A stretch of 64,000 bases of DNA from Marisediminitalea aggregata (GTDB lineage Bacteria > Pseudomonadota > Gammaproteobacteria > Enterobacterales > Alteromonadaceae), in contig NZ_FQWD01000006.1 in NCBI RefSeq assembly GCF_900129565.1, positions 248,001 to 312,000 on the forward strand. The letters are read 5' to 3'. Of the stretch, positions 54,941 to 63,265 are shown in pieces. The position numbers and the translations under genes were made by a program. Within the stretch, counting starts at the first letter, position 1; each line of letters opens with the position of its first letter. The notes beneath the pieces were generated by a model. The model worked only from the letters and a program-made list of their open reading frames with translations, was not told the DNA's origin and ran no database searches.

Positions 54941-57900
54941 ATGAAAAGAATGCTAATCAATGCAACTCAACAAGAAGAGTTGCGGGTAGCCTTGGTCGAC
55001 GGGCAGCGCCTGTACGATCTGGACATCGAAAGTCCTGGACACGAGCAGAAAAAAGCCAATATTTACAAAGGTAAAATCACTCGCGTAGAACCCAGCCTGG
55101 AAGCGGCTTTTGTTGACTACGGCGCTGAACGCCACGGTTTCCTTCCCCTCAAAGAAATTGCCCGAACCTATTTCCCTAAAGACTACAAGCTTGAAGGCCG
55201 TCCTAACATCAAAGATGTGATCAAGGAAGGTCAGGAAGTTATTGTTCAGATCGACAAAGAAGAACGCGGCCAGAAAGGCGCGGCGTTAACCACTTTCTTG
55301 TCGCTGGCTGGCAGCTACCTGGTACTTATGCCAAACAACCCTCGCGCTGGCGGTATTTCTCGCCGTATCGAAGGTGATGAGCGTACCGACCTGAAAGCGG
55401 CTTTATCGAAATTAGACCTGCCAGATGGCATGGGCCTGATCGTTCGTACCGCGGGTGTAGGCAAATCTTATGAAGAACTGGACTGGGATTTACGCGTTCT
55501 GCTGACCCATTGGGAAGCGGTTTCAAAAGTAGCGGAAGAGCGCCCTGCTCCCTTCCTGATCCACCAGGAAAGTAACGTTATTGTTCGTGCAATCCGCGAT
55601 TATTTGCGCCGCGATGTTGGCGAAATCCTGATTGATAAAACCAGCGTTTACGAACAGGCATTGCAACACATTCAGTTGGTTCGCCCGGACTTCGCGAACC
55701 GTGTAAAACAGTACAAAGGCGATGTGCCTTTGTTCAGTCACTACCAAATCGAAAGTCAGATCGAGTCGGCGTTTGAACGCGAAGTGCGCCTGCCGTCGGG
55801 TGGTTCAATTGTTATTGACCCAACCGAAGCCCTGACCTCTATCGATATCAACTCTGCCCGTGCAACCAAAGGCGGCGATATCGAAGAAACCGCATTAAAC
55901 ACTAACCTGGAAGCCGCCGACGAAATCGCACGTCAATTGCGTCTGCGCGACCTGGGTGGTCTGGTCGTTATCGACTTTATCGATATGACACCAGTGCGTC
56001 ACCAACGTGAAGTAGAAAACCGAATCAAAGAAGCGGTTCGCCCTGACCGCGCTCGCGTTCAATTAGGCCGCATCTCGCGCTTCGGCTTACTTGAAATGTC
56101 TCGTCAGCGCCTGCGTCCGTCTCTGGGTGAGTCTGCACACAATGTATGTCCTCGCTGTTCAGGTCACGGTACCATCCGCGGTACTGAATCACTGGCTCTG
56201 TCGATTTTGCGTATTCTTGAAGAAGAGAGTATTAAAGACAATACAGGTCAGATTGAAGCGCAATTGCCTGTCCCTGTGGCCACTTACCTGCTGAATGAAA
56301 AGCGTAAAGCAATTCAGAATATCGAGAAACGCCACAACGTCAGCTTGCTGATTATTCCTAATCCGAACTTCGATACGCCGCATTATCAAATCGTTCGTCA
56401 CCGCACCGACGATGTCATCACAGATGCCAGCTACAACGTGCAACTGGCCGAAGCAGAAGCCGAGGAAACTAAATCCAGTACAGCAACGCCGGTTAAACGC
56501 GAAGAACCCGCGTTAAAAGGCCTGATTGCGCCTACCCAGGCACCAGTAGTGCCAGCAGCGGCACCTGAAGCTAAAGCAGAAGAAAAACCCGGCTTATTCG
56601 CCGCACTTGGCAATTGGTTGAGCAAGTTGTTCAGCAGCGAAGAAGAAGCGCCTAAGCCAGAGCCGAAAAAAGGCCGCAACAGTGGTCAGAATAATCGCAA
56701 GCGTCAGAACGACAAGCGTCGTAATCCGCGCAACAACAAAAACCGTCGTAAGAACACCAACGACAAGGCCACAGATGCGCCAGAGAAAGACAACAAAAAT
56801 GAGTCTACTGGTAATAGCAAGCCGCGTCAGGATCGCAACGAACGTAATAACCGCGGTCGCAATCGCTCTCGTAAGCCACAGTCGGATAAAGCCGCTGACA
56901 ACACCAATGCGGTAGAAGCAACTGCTAAGACGAATGAGTCAGAACAGGCTACCGAGAAGAAAAGAGTGGTCAAAGAACGTCGCCAGCGTCGTAACATGAA
57001 AGGCAGTGTTCGAGCGAAGAACAACCAGGCGCAATCTGCAGCTTCAGAGAACGCGCTGGACGAGAACGTAAAAGCACAACAAGCTAATGCTGTTAAAGCT
57101 GAAGTTGCCGAGAAAGCGACGCAAAGCAATGAACAGGAAGCTGCTGAAGTGAATGCAGTTAACACACCTGTTCAGGCAGAAGCCGTTGTTGCTGAGCAAG
57201 TTGTTAATGAGCAAGCTGCGCCAACAGCGAAAGACGCTGAAACTCCGGCTGTAGCAAATGAAGCTGAAACCAGCGAACAAACTGAGTCTGACGAAGACAA
57301 AGCGAAATCGGAAAAAGGCGCACGTAGCCGCAGCCGTCGCTCACCTCGTCACGCTCGTGCAGCTGGCCAGCGTCGCAAGAAGGACAAGGCACCTGAAGCT
57401 GATGCAGAAGCCACTCCAGCTGTGCAACAGGATGAGCTACAGTTCGATATGCCTGAAAGCAGCGCAGAATCAACTGAAGCCGAGTCTGAGCCTAAGCAGG
57501 TAGAAATCAATCTGGATGCAGACAACGCTCCAGTTGAAGCCACTGTTGCTGAAGAGAAAGCCCCTAAGGCCCCGGAAGCGCCTGCAGAAGTAGAGAAAAC
57601 AGAAGTAGCAGAGGAAACACAACCTGAAGCTGCTGTTGAGTCTGAAGCGCCCCAGGCAGAGGTGGTTGAAGCAACCACTGAAACTGCGCCTGTAGAAGCT
57701 GAATCAACAGAAGCGGCAAGTGAGGCAGAAGCCCCTGTTGCGGAAGAATCAGAAGCAGCAGAAACTACACCTGTTGAATCAGTTCAAACTGAAGAAGCCG
57801 AAGCGCCTGCGAATGCAGAGCCAGTTGCTGAAACCAGTGAGCCTGAAGCAGCTGAGCCAGTAGTTGAAGCGCCAGCTCAACCAGCAGAGAAGCCTGCGCC

Positions 57901-58129
57901 TGTAGCAAAACCAGCAGCCGTTGTTCACATGGCCAGCAGCTTAGGCAAATTCAACGTGTCTCACCCTATGGCCAACCCGGCTGAGGTGAATGACCCGGTT
58001 GTTGACGTTGCACTCACTGCCAAGCAGGACGATCAACGCCCTGCGCTGATTGTATCAGGTAGATTGGCAACCATCGCCAGTGCGTCTAACGCCGCATCGG
58101 CGCCGACAACGCGGCCAACAACGTTGTAA
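54941..58129 (+). CDS. rne: Ribonuclease E
   Basis: A 1062-residue endoribonuclease starting mRNA decay and rRNA/tRNA processing. The catalytic half (1-510) has the S1 domain with [27 protein letters not shown], the DNase I-like part with [22 protein letters not shown] and VVIDFIDM, and the zinc-link CPRCSGHGT near 404-412. The C-terminal half is unstructured: a short amphipathic region ([16 protein letters not shown]) that could bind the membrane, arginine-rich RNA-binding blocks ([20 protein letters not shown]), then a long Ala/Glu/Pro tract, and a conserved tail [19 protein letters not shown] which may dock PNPase. Ends at a terminator. Confidence 0.97.
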   Translation: MKRMLINATQQEELRVALVDGQRLYDLDIESPGHEQKKANIYKGKITRVEPSLEAAFVDYGAERHGFLPLKEIARTYFPKDYKLEGRPNIKDVIKEGQEVIVQIDKEERGQKGAALTTFLSLAGSYLVLMPNNPRAGGISRRIEGDERTDLKAALSKLDLPDGMGLIVRTAGVGKSYEELDWDLRVLLTHWEAVSKVAEERPAPFLIHQESNVIVRAIRDYLRRDVGEILIDKTSVYEQALQHIQLVRPDFANRVKQYKGDVPLFSHYQIESQIESAFEREVRLPSGGSIVIDPTEALTSIDINSARATKGGDIEETALNTNLEAADEIARQLRLRDLGGLVVIDFIDMTPVRHQREVENRIKEAVRPDRARVQLGRISRFGLLEMSRQRLRPSLGESAHNVCPRCSGHGTIRGTESLALSILRILEEESIKDNTGQIEAQLPVPVATYLLNEKRKAIQNIEKRHNVSLLIIPNPNFDTPHYQIVRHRTDDVITDASYNVQLAEAEAEETKSSTATPVKREEPALKGLIAPTQAPVVPAAAPEAKAEEKPGLFAALGNWLSKLFSSEEEAPKPEPKKGRNSGQNNRKRQNDKRRNPRNNKNRRKNTNDKATDAPEKDNKNESTGNSKPRQDRNERNNRGRNRSRKPQSDKAADNTNAVEATAKTNESEQATEKKRVVKERRQRRNMKGSVRAKNNQAQSAASENALDENVKAQQANAVKAEVAEKATQSNEQEAAEVNAVNTPVQAEAVVAEQVVNEQAAPTAKDAETPAVANEAETSEQTESDEDKAKSEKGARSRSRRSPRHARAAGQRRKKDKAPEADAEATPAVQQDELQFDMPESSAESTEAESEPKQVEINLDADNAPVEATVAEEKAPKAPEAPAEVEKTEVAEETQPEAAVESEAPQAEVVEATTETAPVEAESTEAASEAEAPVAEESEAAETTPVESVQTEEAEAPANAEPVAETSEPEAAEPVVEAPAQPAEKPAPVAKPAAVVHMASSLGKFNVSHPMANPAEVNDPVVDVALTAKQDDQRPALIVSGRLATIASASNAASAPTTRPTTL

Positions 58130-58136
58130 TAATACT

Positions 58137-58162
58137 AAGGCGGCTAACTAGCCGCCTTTTTT
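58137..58162 (+). terminator. Rho-independent terminator of rne
   Basis: AAGGCGGCTA pairs with TAGCCGCCTT around a short loop and is followed by a T-run (58157-58162). It starts 8 bases after the rne stop and ends 10 bases before the next gene. Confidence 0.92.
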
Positions 58163-58171
58163 ATCACACCA

Positions 58172-59158
58172 ATGAACACACATTCCGATCTACTCCCCCA
58201 CGACATAATGCAATGGTTACTCACCGTAACCGATGACCCTGAGCTAACGCAGTTTTCTCTGGTGCAACCGTTATGGAGTAACTTTGGTAAGCTGATCCGC
58301 TGTTTTTCCCCTCGCCGTCAGGCACCGCTTATTGTGAAGTGGATATGCCAGCCAGAGGAGTTTAATCATCCCAGGGGCTGGAACAGCCAAACCAGTCAGC
58401 TGCGTAAATGGCAATCTTATGCTGTAGAGCGCGAGTATTACCGGGCTTACGCTAAGCCACATCAATACGCCGTGCCCCAACTTATTGCTCAACAACAAAT
58501 AGGTGACAGTCAGGTTCTGGTGCTATCTGACTTGGATGATGAAGGGTTTCCGTTAAGGCCTGCATACCTCACGCTGAAGCAGTGTGAACCCGTGCTGCAA
58601 TGGTTGGCTGCCTTTCACGCAGAGCATCTCAATACACCTGCCGATGCATTGTGGGAAAGAGGCAGCTACTGGCATCTGGCGACCCGTCAGGATGAATGGC
58701 ACGCCATGGAAAGTGGCCCACTTAAAGATGCAGCGGCTGCATTGGATTCAGCCCTTCGCAACTGCCCTTTTCAAACGCTGATCCATGGTGACGCTAAACT
58801 GGCCAACTTTTGCTTTAGTCGCGATTTAACCCGGGTTGCCGCGGTAGACTTTCAATACGTGGGTGGCGGCATTGGCGTGCAGGACGTAACCTATTTCTTA
58901 GGTAGCGCGCTAAGCGATGAAGATTTACTGAATCACACACCGGCCTTTCTCAATACGTATTTTGAGGCGTTGAGCAAACGATTGTCAGCGCACTATGACA
59001 AGCAAACAATAGAAACCCTGTGCGACACCTGGCGGAACCTGTATAACGTGGCCAGTGCCGATTTCCACCGCTTTTTAAGCGGCTGGAGCCCGTCTCACGC
59101 TAAAATCAACGAAAGTCTGCAGTACCATACTCGCTTAGCACTGGCTCAAATTGCCTAG
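58172..59158 (+). CDS. Phosphotransferase family protein (choline/ecdysteroid-kinase-like)
   Basis: A 328-residue protein kinase-like fold enzyme. The catalytic loop TLIHGDAKLANFCF and the metal-binding AAVDFQYVGGGIGVQDVTYFL match aminoglycoside/choline/EcKinase-like small-molecule kinases. LVLSDLDDEGFPLRP lies in the hinge region. The substrate is unknown. The ATG at 58172 has no strong ribosome site; an ATG at 58208 is an alternative. It ends 10 bases before the foreign-looking island. Confidence 0.82.
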   Translation: MNTHSDLLPHDIMQWLLTVTDDPELTQFSLVQPLWSNFGKLIRCFSPRRQAPLIVKWICQPEEFNHPRGWNSQTSQLRKWQSYAVEREYYRAYAKPHQYAVPQLIAQQQIGDSQVLVLSDLDDEGFPLRPAYLTLKQCEPVLQWLAAFHAEHLNTPADALWERGSYWHLATRQDEWHAMESGPLKDAAAALDSALRNCPFQTLIHGDAKLANFCFSRDLTRVAAVDFQYVGGGIGVQDVTYFLGSALSDEDLLNHTPAFLNTYFEALSKRLSAHYDKQTIETLCDTWRNLYNVASADFHRFLSGWSPSHAKINESLQYHTRLALAQIA

Positions 59159-59484
59159 CGAGAATTTAGGGGCTGCTGACCTTTGCCGTATGTTCTTGCA
59201 GCGAGTTGTTCGTCATAGAAGCGTTTGAATCTTTATTGTAGGAAAGTAATAAAGTCTCATAGTTCGAGTACTATAGTTTCGTACTGACAACGTGTCTTTG
59301 TGGTCCGGGCTGTGTGAAAACTCATTAGTTACCGATGCCCTTGTGAATGCTCTACACCGTAAATCTGGGTTCTGTAAAAATATTGAATGAGCGATGTGGC
59401 AATTCTTAGATTTTCAATGCAGATATCAGTGCTTGAACGCTCATGATATTCATCATTCTTTTGAAGTTGTAAGCCAAGATATTG
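59159..59484. other. Intergenic region at the left of the island
   Basis: About 325 bases. It contains the left repeat and, at 59302-59322, GTCCGGGCTGTGTGAAAACTC, which looks like the terminal sequence of some insertion elements. No gene was recognised; a small frame at 59394-59687 overlaps the ATPase gene in the opposite strand and is rejected. Confidence 0.5.
59168..59262 (+). repeat. Left copy of the island end repeat
   Basis: Outer block at 59168-59188 and inner block AGTAATAAAGTCTCATA at 59245-59261. Inverted relative to 62430-62469. The outer block begins 9 bases after the phosphotransferase stop codon. Confidence 0.6.
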
Positions 59485-60966
59485 TTATTGCCGTCCCCAT
59501 TCCTTTCCACCCATTTCTACCAACCGGGACGCGGCTCGTCGAAATGAAAAGGCGAGATCATTGGCGGACGATAATTGTGCCAGTGACACGCCTATTCGCC
59601 CCGTCGCCGACCACTCATAGTATTCCCCCTTTTTGGTGCGAATCATGGTCGTCGCAAAGGAACTCGAGTTCCCCCCCTTCTCACTGACAATCAATTCTCC
59701 ATCTTCATCACTGCTTTCGACTTGCGCTTCAAAATCAACAAACAATTCGTCGAGCGGGACTTGTGCCGTCAGCACCAAGCGGGTGCGAGACTCATAACAC
59801 GCGTCAATGAGGGTCACGAAGCGTCTCGCTTCGTCGAGGTGATTGGCGTCCAATTGGGGGACACGTTCCATGATGATGACCGGAAATCGGTCGCAGAGGG
59901 AAATATAATCGGCCGCGCCGAGCGGTTGGCAGCACAACTCGGCAAAGTCAAACCAAGCACACCGGTCATTAAATCGGGCGACTTGGACGGAGCGATCAAA
60001 GAGTACTTGAATATCCTCGGCCTCAGTTCCGGATGCAGTGCCACCAAATATTTCTTCCAACTGCGCCTGCATGTTGTTTTTACTATTATTATCGCCGTGA
60101 AGATCCTTGTTTGACCAAAAATAGGATTGACCATCGGCTCGAGTTGCGAGCCGATAATCCTTGGGACAATCCTCCATGGAAATAATGTCGAACGTGTGTT
60201 TTAACATGTCTATGAATGGCAAAAAGAGGGAACGGTTGATGCCTCCCTCATACAAGGTATCGGGTGAGCGATTTGAGGTGGCCACCACCACAACATTCCA
60301 ATCTAATAAGAATAAGAAAAGCCGCTTCAAAATCATGGCATCGGCAACGTCTGTTACTTGAAATTCATCGAAACAGAGGAGTTGGGCTTCTTGTGCCAAT
60401 TGTTGCGCAATGATGGGAATTGCATCATCTCGTGGGTGTTTCTGCTTGTAGACAAAGATTCGATGATGGACGTCTAGCATGAATTCATGAAAGTGGACGC
60501 GGCGTTTGGTAATTTTTGCGTGTTTGAGGCTGTGGCTGCCATTATTACAGCAGGAATCGTCATCAGAAATATCAACCGAATCGTAAAAGAGGTCCATCAG
60601 AAAGCTCTTGCCGATCCCGACGGGTCCATGAATGTATAAGCCTCGCGGTGGTGGACCAAAAGACCACAAATGGAACTTTTTTCGAAGAAATGACTGGGCG
60701 GATGCTAAGGACCGCGCTAATGACAGTGAACCGCTGCTTGTACAACTGCTCTCTGTCGGTTCTTCGATACGCACGGGGACTGGTGGGAGCGAGGCAAGAG
60801 ACAGGTACAGGGCATCGAATTTTGCCGCCAGAGCGACTTGCGCCTCATCTCGTTGCACCTCCCCCGCATTTATCTTACGTTCATACGCAGCGGACACCGG
60901 GCCTGTAAGGATGGACCGCGGAGCGACGCGGTGCTTTGCTGTCATATTCTTCATCACAGCCTTCAT
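59485..60966 (-). CDS. AFG1/ZapE-family ATPase of eukaryotic type
   Basis: A 493-residue AAA+-like P-loop ATPase. Walker A is GPVGIGKS (about 114-121), Walker B LLCFDEFQVTD (about 196-206), sensor region VVVATSNRSPDTLYEGGINRS (about 225-245), and the C-terminus FSFRRAASRLVEMGGKEW is family-typical. In eukaryotes AFG1/LACE1 is mitochondrial and helps degrade complex IV subunits; bacterial ZapE acts in division and is about 375 residues. This protein is longer, with Ser/Asp-rich inserts (SDDDSCCNNGS and SSDEDGELIVSEKGGNSSS) and eukaryote-like wording, so a protist or algal origin is likely. It has no introns and an AGGA ribosome-like site before the ATG. Confidence 0.85.
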   Translation of the reverse strand: MKAVMKNMTAKHRVAPRSILTGPVSAAYERKINAGEVQRDEAQVALAAKFDALYLSLASLPPVPVRIEEPTESSCTSSGSLSLARSLASAQSFLRKKFHLWSFGPPPRGLYIHGPVGIGKSFLMDLFYDSVDISDDDSCCNNGSHSLKHAKITKRRVHFHEFMLDVHHRIFVYKQKHPRDDAIPIIAQQLAQEAQLLCFDEFQVTDVADAMILKRLFLFLLDWNVVVVATSNRSPDTLYEGGINRSLFLPFIDMLKHTFDIISMEDCPKDYRLATRADGQSYFWSNKDLHGDNNSKNNMQAQLEEIFGGTASGTEAEDIQVLFDRSVQVARFNDRCAWFDFAELCCQPLGAADYISLCDRFPVIIMERVPQLDANHLDEARRFVTLIDACYESRTRLVLTAQVPLDELFVDFEAQVESSDEDGELIVSEKGGNSSSFATTMIRTKKGEYYEWSATGRIGVSLAQLSSANDLAFSFRRAASRLVEMGGKEWGRQ

Positions 60967-61229
60967 TATGATCCTGATGGGTTTTCAACATAGTGATATG
61001 GTACGAAAGATTGCTGTATGGGTATCAAATGAATTTGTATTAGAGACTGAAGTTTCCAAGACAAGCGTCTCTTAAAGATGTGCAAACCTACTCTGAATGT
61101 TGCTTTTCTTCATTGTTGGCCTAGTTCGACCGCTATTTGTCGAATTTAGCCTCTCAACATAATCTGTGCGGCTCAGAAGTACGTTTTGCGGACCTTCGGG
61201 ATTCTACCTTTTGGTTTTGTCTGCTCAGT

Positions 61230-62000
61230 TCATTGCATTTCGGTAGGACGGAGGGTCAACACTTCGTATCCAGTTTGTGTAACCAGTATAGTGTGCTCCC
61301 ATTGCGCAGATAGCTTTTTGTCCCGAGTAACTACAGTCCAGCCGTCTTTTCTCAATTTGGTTTTATGGCTACCTTGATTGATCATAGGCTCAATAGTAAA
61401 TGTCATGCCTGCTTGTAATTGCATGCCCGAATTCGAAGAGCCATAGTGCAACACTTGTGGCTCTTCATGCATTTCTTTACCAATTCCATGCCCACAATAT
61501 TCACGCACAATGCTGTACCCGTGCCTTTCTGCATGATTCTGGATAGCAAAACCAATATCACCAAGCGTAGCACCGTGTTTTACCGTTTTAATTCCCGCCC
61601 ACATTGCTTCATATGTCACATTAACAAGCTTACGGGCAGTGGGTGAAACGCTACCTATTAAATACATTTTACTGCTATCAGCAATAAAGCCATTTTTTTC
61701 AAGAGTGATATCAATATTGACAATATCGCCATTTTTAAGTTTTTTGGCAGGCGACGGTACGCCGTGACATATCACCTCATTGATCGAACTATTCAACACG
61801 TATTGGTAGCCGTATTGTCCCTTACTCGCGGGCCTAGCCTTGAGTGTGTGAACAACGAAACGCTCAACAAAGTCATTTACTTCTAAAGTGGACATGCCCG
61901 CACTTATCACCTTGTCTAACTCAGTAAAAACACGCGCCAATAACTGACCCGATTCGCGCATCAATTGAATTTCGTGCGCTGATTTCACCAAGCTATTCAT
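61230..62000 (-). CDS. map: Type I methionine aminopeptidase, paired with a ParD-like gene
   Basis: A 256-residue metalloprotease that removes initiator methionine. Five metal ligands are seen: Asp in VNIDITLEKNG, Asp in FIADSSKMYL, His in YCGHGIGKEMHEEP, Glu in FTIEPMIN and Glu in QWEHTILVT. The ATG at 62000 starts MNSLVKSAHEIQLMRESG; it overlaps the ParD-like stop by 8 bases, so translation is coupled. The essential housekeeping map normally sits next to rpsB; this is likely an extra copy. It may act with its partner as a toxin-antitoxin-like or proteostasis module, which is inference. Confidence 0.92.
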   Translation of the reverse strand: MNSLVKSAHEIQLMRESGQLLARVFTELDKVISAGMSTLEVNDFVERFVVHTLKARPASKGQYGYQYVLNSSINEVICHGVPSPAKKLKNGDIVNIDITLEKNGFIADSSKMYLIGSVSPTARKLVNVTYEAMWAGIKTVKHGATLGDIGFAIQNHAERHGYSIVREYCGHGIGKEMHEEPQVLHYGSSNSGMQLQAGMTFTIEPMINQGSHKTKLRKDGWTVVTRDKKLSAQWEHTILVTQTGYEVLTLRPTEMQ

Positions 62001-62199
62001 TGACCAATCTGACCGACTCCACGTTTTGAGAACGCATTTCACGTTCAATAATTTGTTCATAAGTTAACGTTGGATTCTGCTCGGCGATTCGACCTACTTT
62101 CATCCAAAATTCTGCTTGAGAATTTATTGAACGCTCCATTACCGTACTGGTTTTACGAACCTCTTCATGGAGAGCATCTGAAATTTTTACTATACCCAT
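61993..62199 (-). CDS. ParD-like antitoxin-family protein
   Basis: A 68-residue protein: MGIVKISDALHEEVRKTS, then RSINSQAEFWMKVGRIAEQNP and TYEQIIEREM. The start is a ribbon-helix-helix DNA-binding type, and the whole matches the ParD-like family (PF11903), which I recall often precedes a methionine aminopeptidase. The ATG at 62199 fits the family; an upstream frame to 62301 includes a hydrophobic stretch and runs through the operator. A perfect palindrome lies 25 bases upstream, suited to autoregulation. It overlaps map by 8 bases. Confidence 0.88.
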   Translation of the reverse strand: MGIVKISDALHEEVRKTSTVMERSINSQAEFWMKVGRIAEQNPTLTYEQIIEREMRSQNVESVRLVNE

Positions 62200-62223
62200 A
62201 ACTAATGCATTTAATATATACTT

Positions 62224-62240
62224 TGCTACATAATGTAGCA
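62224..62240. promoter_or_regulatory. Perfect 17-bp palindrome upstream of the ParD-like/map pair
   Basis: TGCTACAT-A-ATGTAGCA is fully symmetric. Outer ATATAC (62216-62221) and GTATAT (62245-62250) extend the symmetry with unequal gaps. It lies 25 to 41 bases before the ParD-like start, where a promoter would be. Ribbon-helix-helix antitoxins usually bind such sites. Confidence 0.75.
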
Positions 62241-62429
62241 TTGTGTATATTTTTGCAATGAAAAATACGTGACAAAGTAAAACTAAAAAGGCTGTTATCA
62301 ATACTGGTTAAAAATGATCTGTTGACCCTTCGTTCATCAAACTAGGTCGACCGACCGCAATTTGCCTAAAGAGGCCTAACCCAGCCAGTTAAGTTACTTC
62401 CGCTATTCGCTCAAAGCCGCCTTGAGCAG

Positions 62430-62469
62430 TATGAAACTTTATTACTCTCCGGCATTTGTCACAGCCCCT
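62430..62469 (-). repeat. Right copy of the island end repeat
   Basis: Contains the inner block TATGAAACTTTATTACT (62430-62446) and outer CAGCCCCT (62462-62469). Inverted relative to the left copy at 59168-59262. Its outer two bases lie in the ligB-like gene's TAG stop codon (62468-62470). Confidence 0.6.
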
Positions 62470-63265
62470 ATAGCCAGCCAAAAAAGCCGGCGCGTTTGTT
62501 CAGCACCATGATGTCTTCATAGTTATCGGTTCCCCGGCCAGCAGCGCCAGCGCATACATGCAAAGGCAAAAGATGCTCTTCTCGCGGATGGCAAAACCGT
62601 GCTCCAGGCGCTTGTTCCCAATTGGTCAGTCGTTCACGAATCGAAGCGTAGCTGTGCTTTGAAGACAGGCTCTCCTTCAACCACTGTTCGAACGCGTTGT
62701 TTAACTGTTGTGTTTGCGCCGTTGCCGGTGAGAAAAATGCCCGCATATTGTGAAACGAAAAGCCAGAGCCAATAATCAACAGGTCATCCTGTGGTATCTT
62801 CGCCAGAACTTCGCCCACTTTCAGGTGTAATGCAGGATCAAGCGTTGCAGACAGCGACACTTGCACCACCGGAATGTCAGCCTCAGGGTACATTAATGTC
62901 AGCGGCACAAATACGCCGTGATCAAGACCGCGCTTAGATTCTGTTTTGGCCGGGATCCCTGCGCTATTTAGTTCAGCCACTATGCACTTCGCTAATTCAG
63001 GTTCACCCTTGCAGGGGTATTTGATTTGATAGCTTTCAGGCGGAAAGCCATAGTAATCGTAGAGTAGCGCCGGAGCTGATGCGTCAGTTACCCGAATCTC
63101 ATCTGCCTCCCAATGTGCACTAATCACAATAATCGCTTTAGGCTTTCGCAGTTGCTGTGGCAGCGTTTTCAACTGCTCGACCAATGCAGCATGCGCAGGG
63201 TCGTTCAACAAAGGCAATGGACCGCCTCCATGGGAAATAAAGACAATCTGCTTTGTAGTATTCAT
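62468..63265 (-). CDS. LigB/DODA-type extradiol dioxygenase (YgiD-like)
   Basis: A 265-residue class III extradiol ring-cleavage dioxygenase. Metal ligands and motifs: FISHGGGPLPLL, VISAHWEADE, RGLDHGVFVPLTLMYP, IGSGFSFHNMRAF and REEHLLPLHVCAGAA. E. coli YgiD opens DOPA; bacterial relatives act on catechols. The start overlaps the stop of the next gene upstream by 4 bases (ATGA). Confidence 0.92.
   Translation of the reverse strand: MNTTKQIVFISHGGGPLPLLNDPAHAALVEQLKTLPQQLRKPKAIIVISAHWEADEIRVTDASAPALLYDYYGFPPESYQIKYPCKGEPELAKCIVAELNSAGIPAKTESKRGLDHGVFVPLTLMYPEADIPVVQVSLSATLDPALHLKVGEVLAKIPQDDLLIIGSGFSFHNMRAFFSPATAQTQQLNNAFEQWLKESLSSKHSYASIRERLTNWEQAPGARFCHPREEHLLPLHVCAGAAGRGTDNYEDIMVLNKRAGFFGWL

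Larger units (their letters stand above)
59168..62469. mobile_element. Putative island with inverted, partly matching ends
   Basis: The left end reads AGGGGCTGCTGACCTTTGCCG (59168-59188) and, after about 50 bases, AGTAATAAAGTCTCATA (59245-59261). The right end, read on the minus strand from 62469, has AGGGGCTG, TGAC, TGCCG and AGTAATAAAGTTTCATA in the same order without the 50-base gap. The inner block matches at 16 of 17 bases. Between them lie an AFG1-like gene and a ParD-like/Map pair, all unrelated to the flanking genes. No transposase or target duplication was found, so this may be a degenerate transposon or two copies of an IS-end fragment. Confidence 0.5.

Noticed and set aside
54871-55074. 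67-codon frame in the rne leader
   Set aside because: Overlaps the rne start in another frame and lacks family character; an upstream leader peptide could not be supported.
57060-57900. Large antisense frames and repeats in the 3' half of rne
   Set aside because: They come from the Ala/Glu/Pro low-complexity codons of RNase E.
59722-60114. 130-codon plus-strand frame inside the AFG1-like gene
   Set aside because: Antisense shadow with no recognised domain.
60632-61075. 147-codon plus-strand frame across the 5' end of the AFG1-like gene
   Set aside because: Antisense shadow of the ATPase; the ATPase frame has full family motifs.
61119-62381. Similar CTAG-TCGACCG sequences flanking the ParD-like/map pair, considered as integron attC or att sites
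   Set aside because: Only a short core is shared and no attC-type symmetry or integrase was seen.
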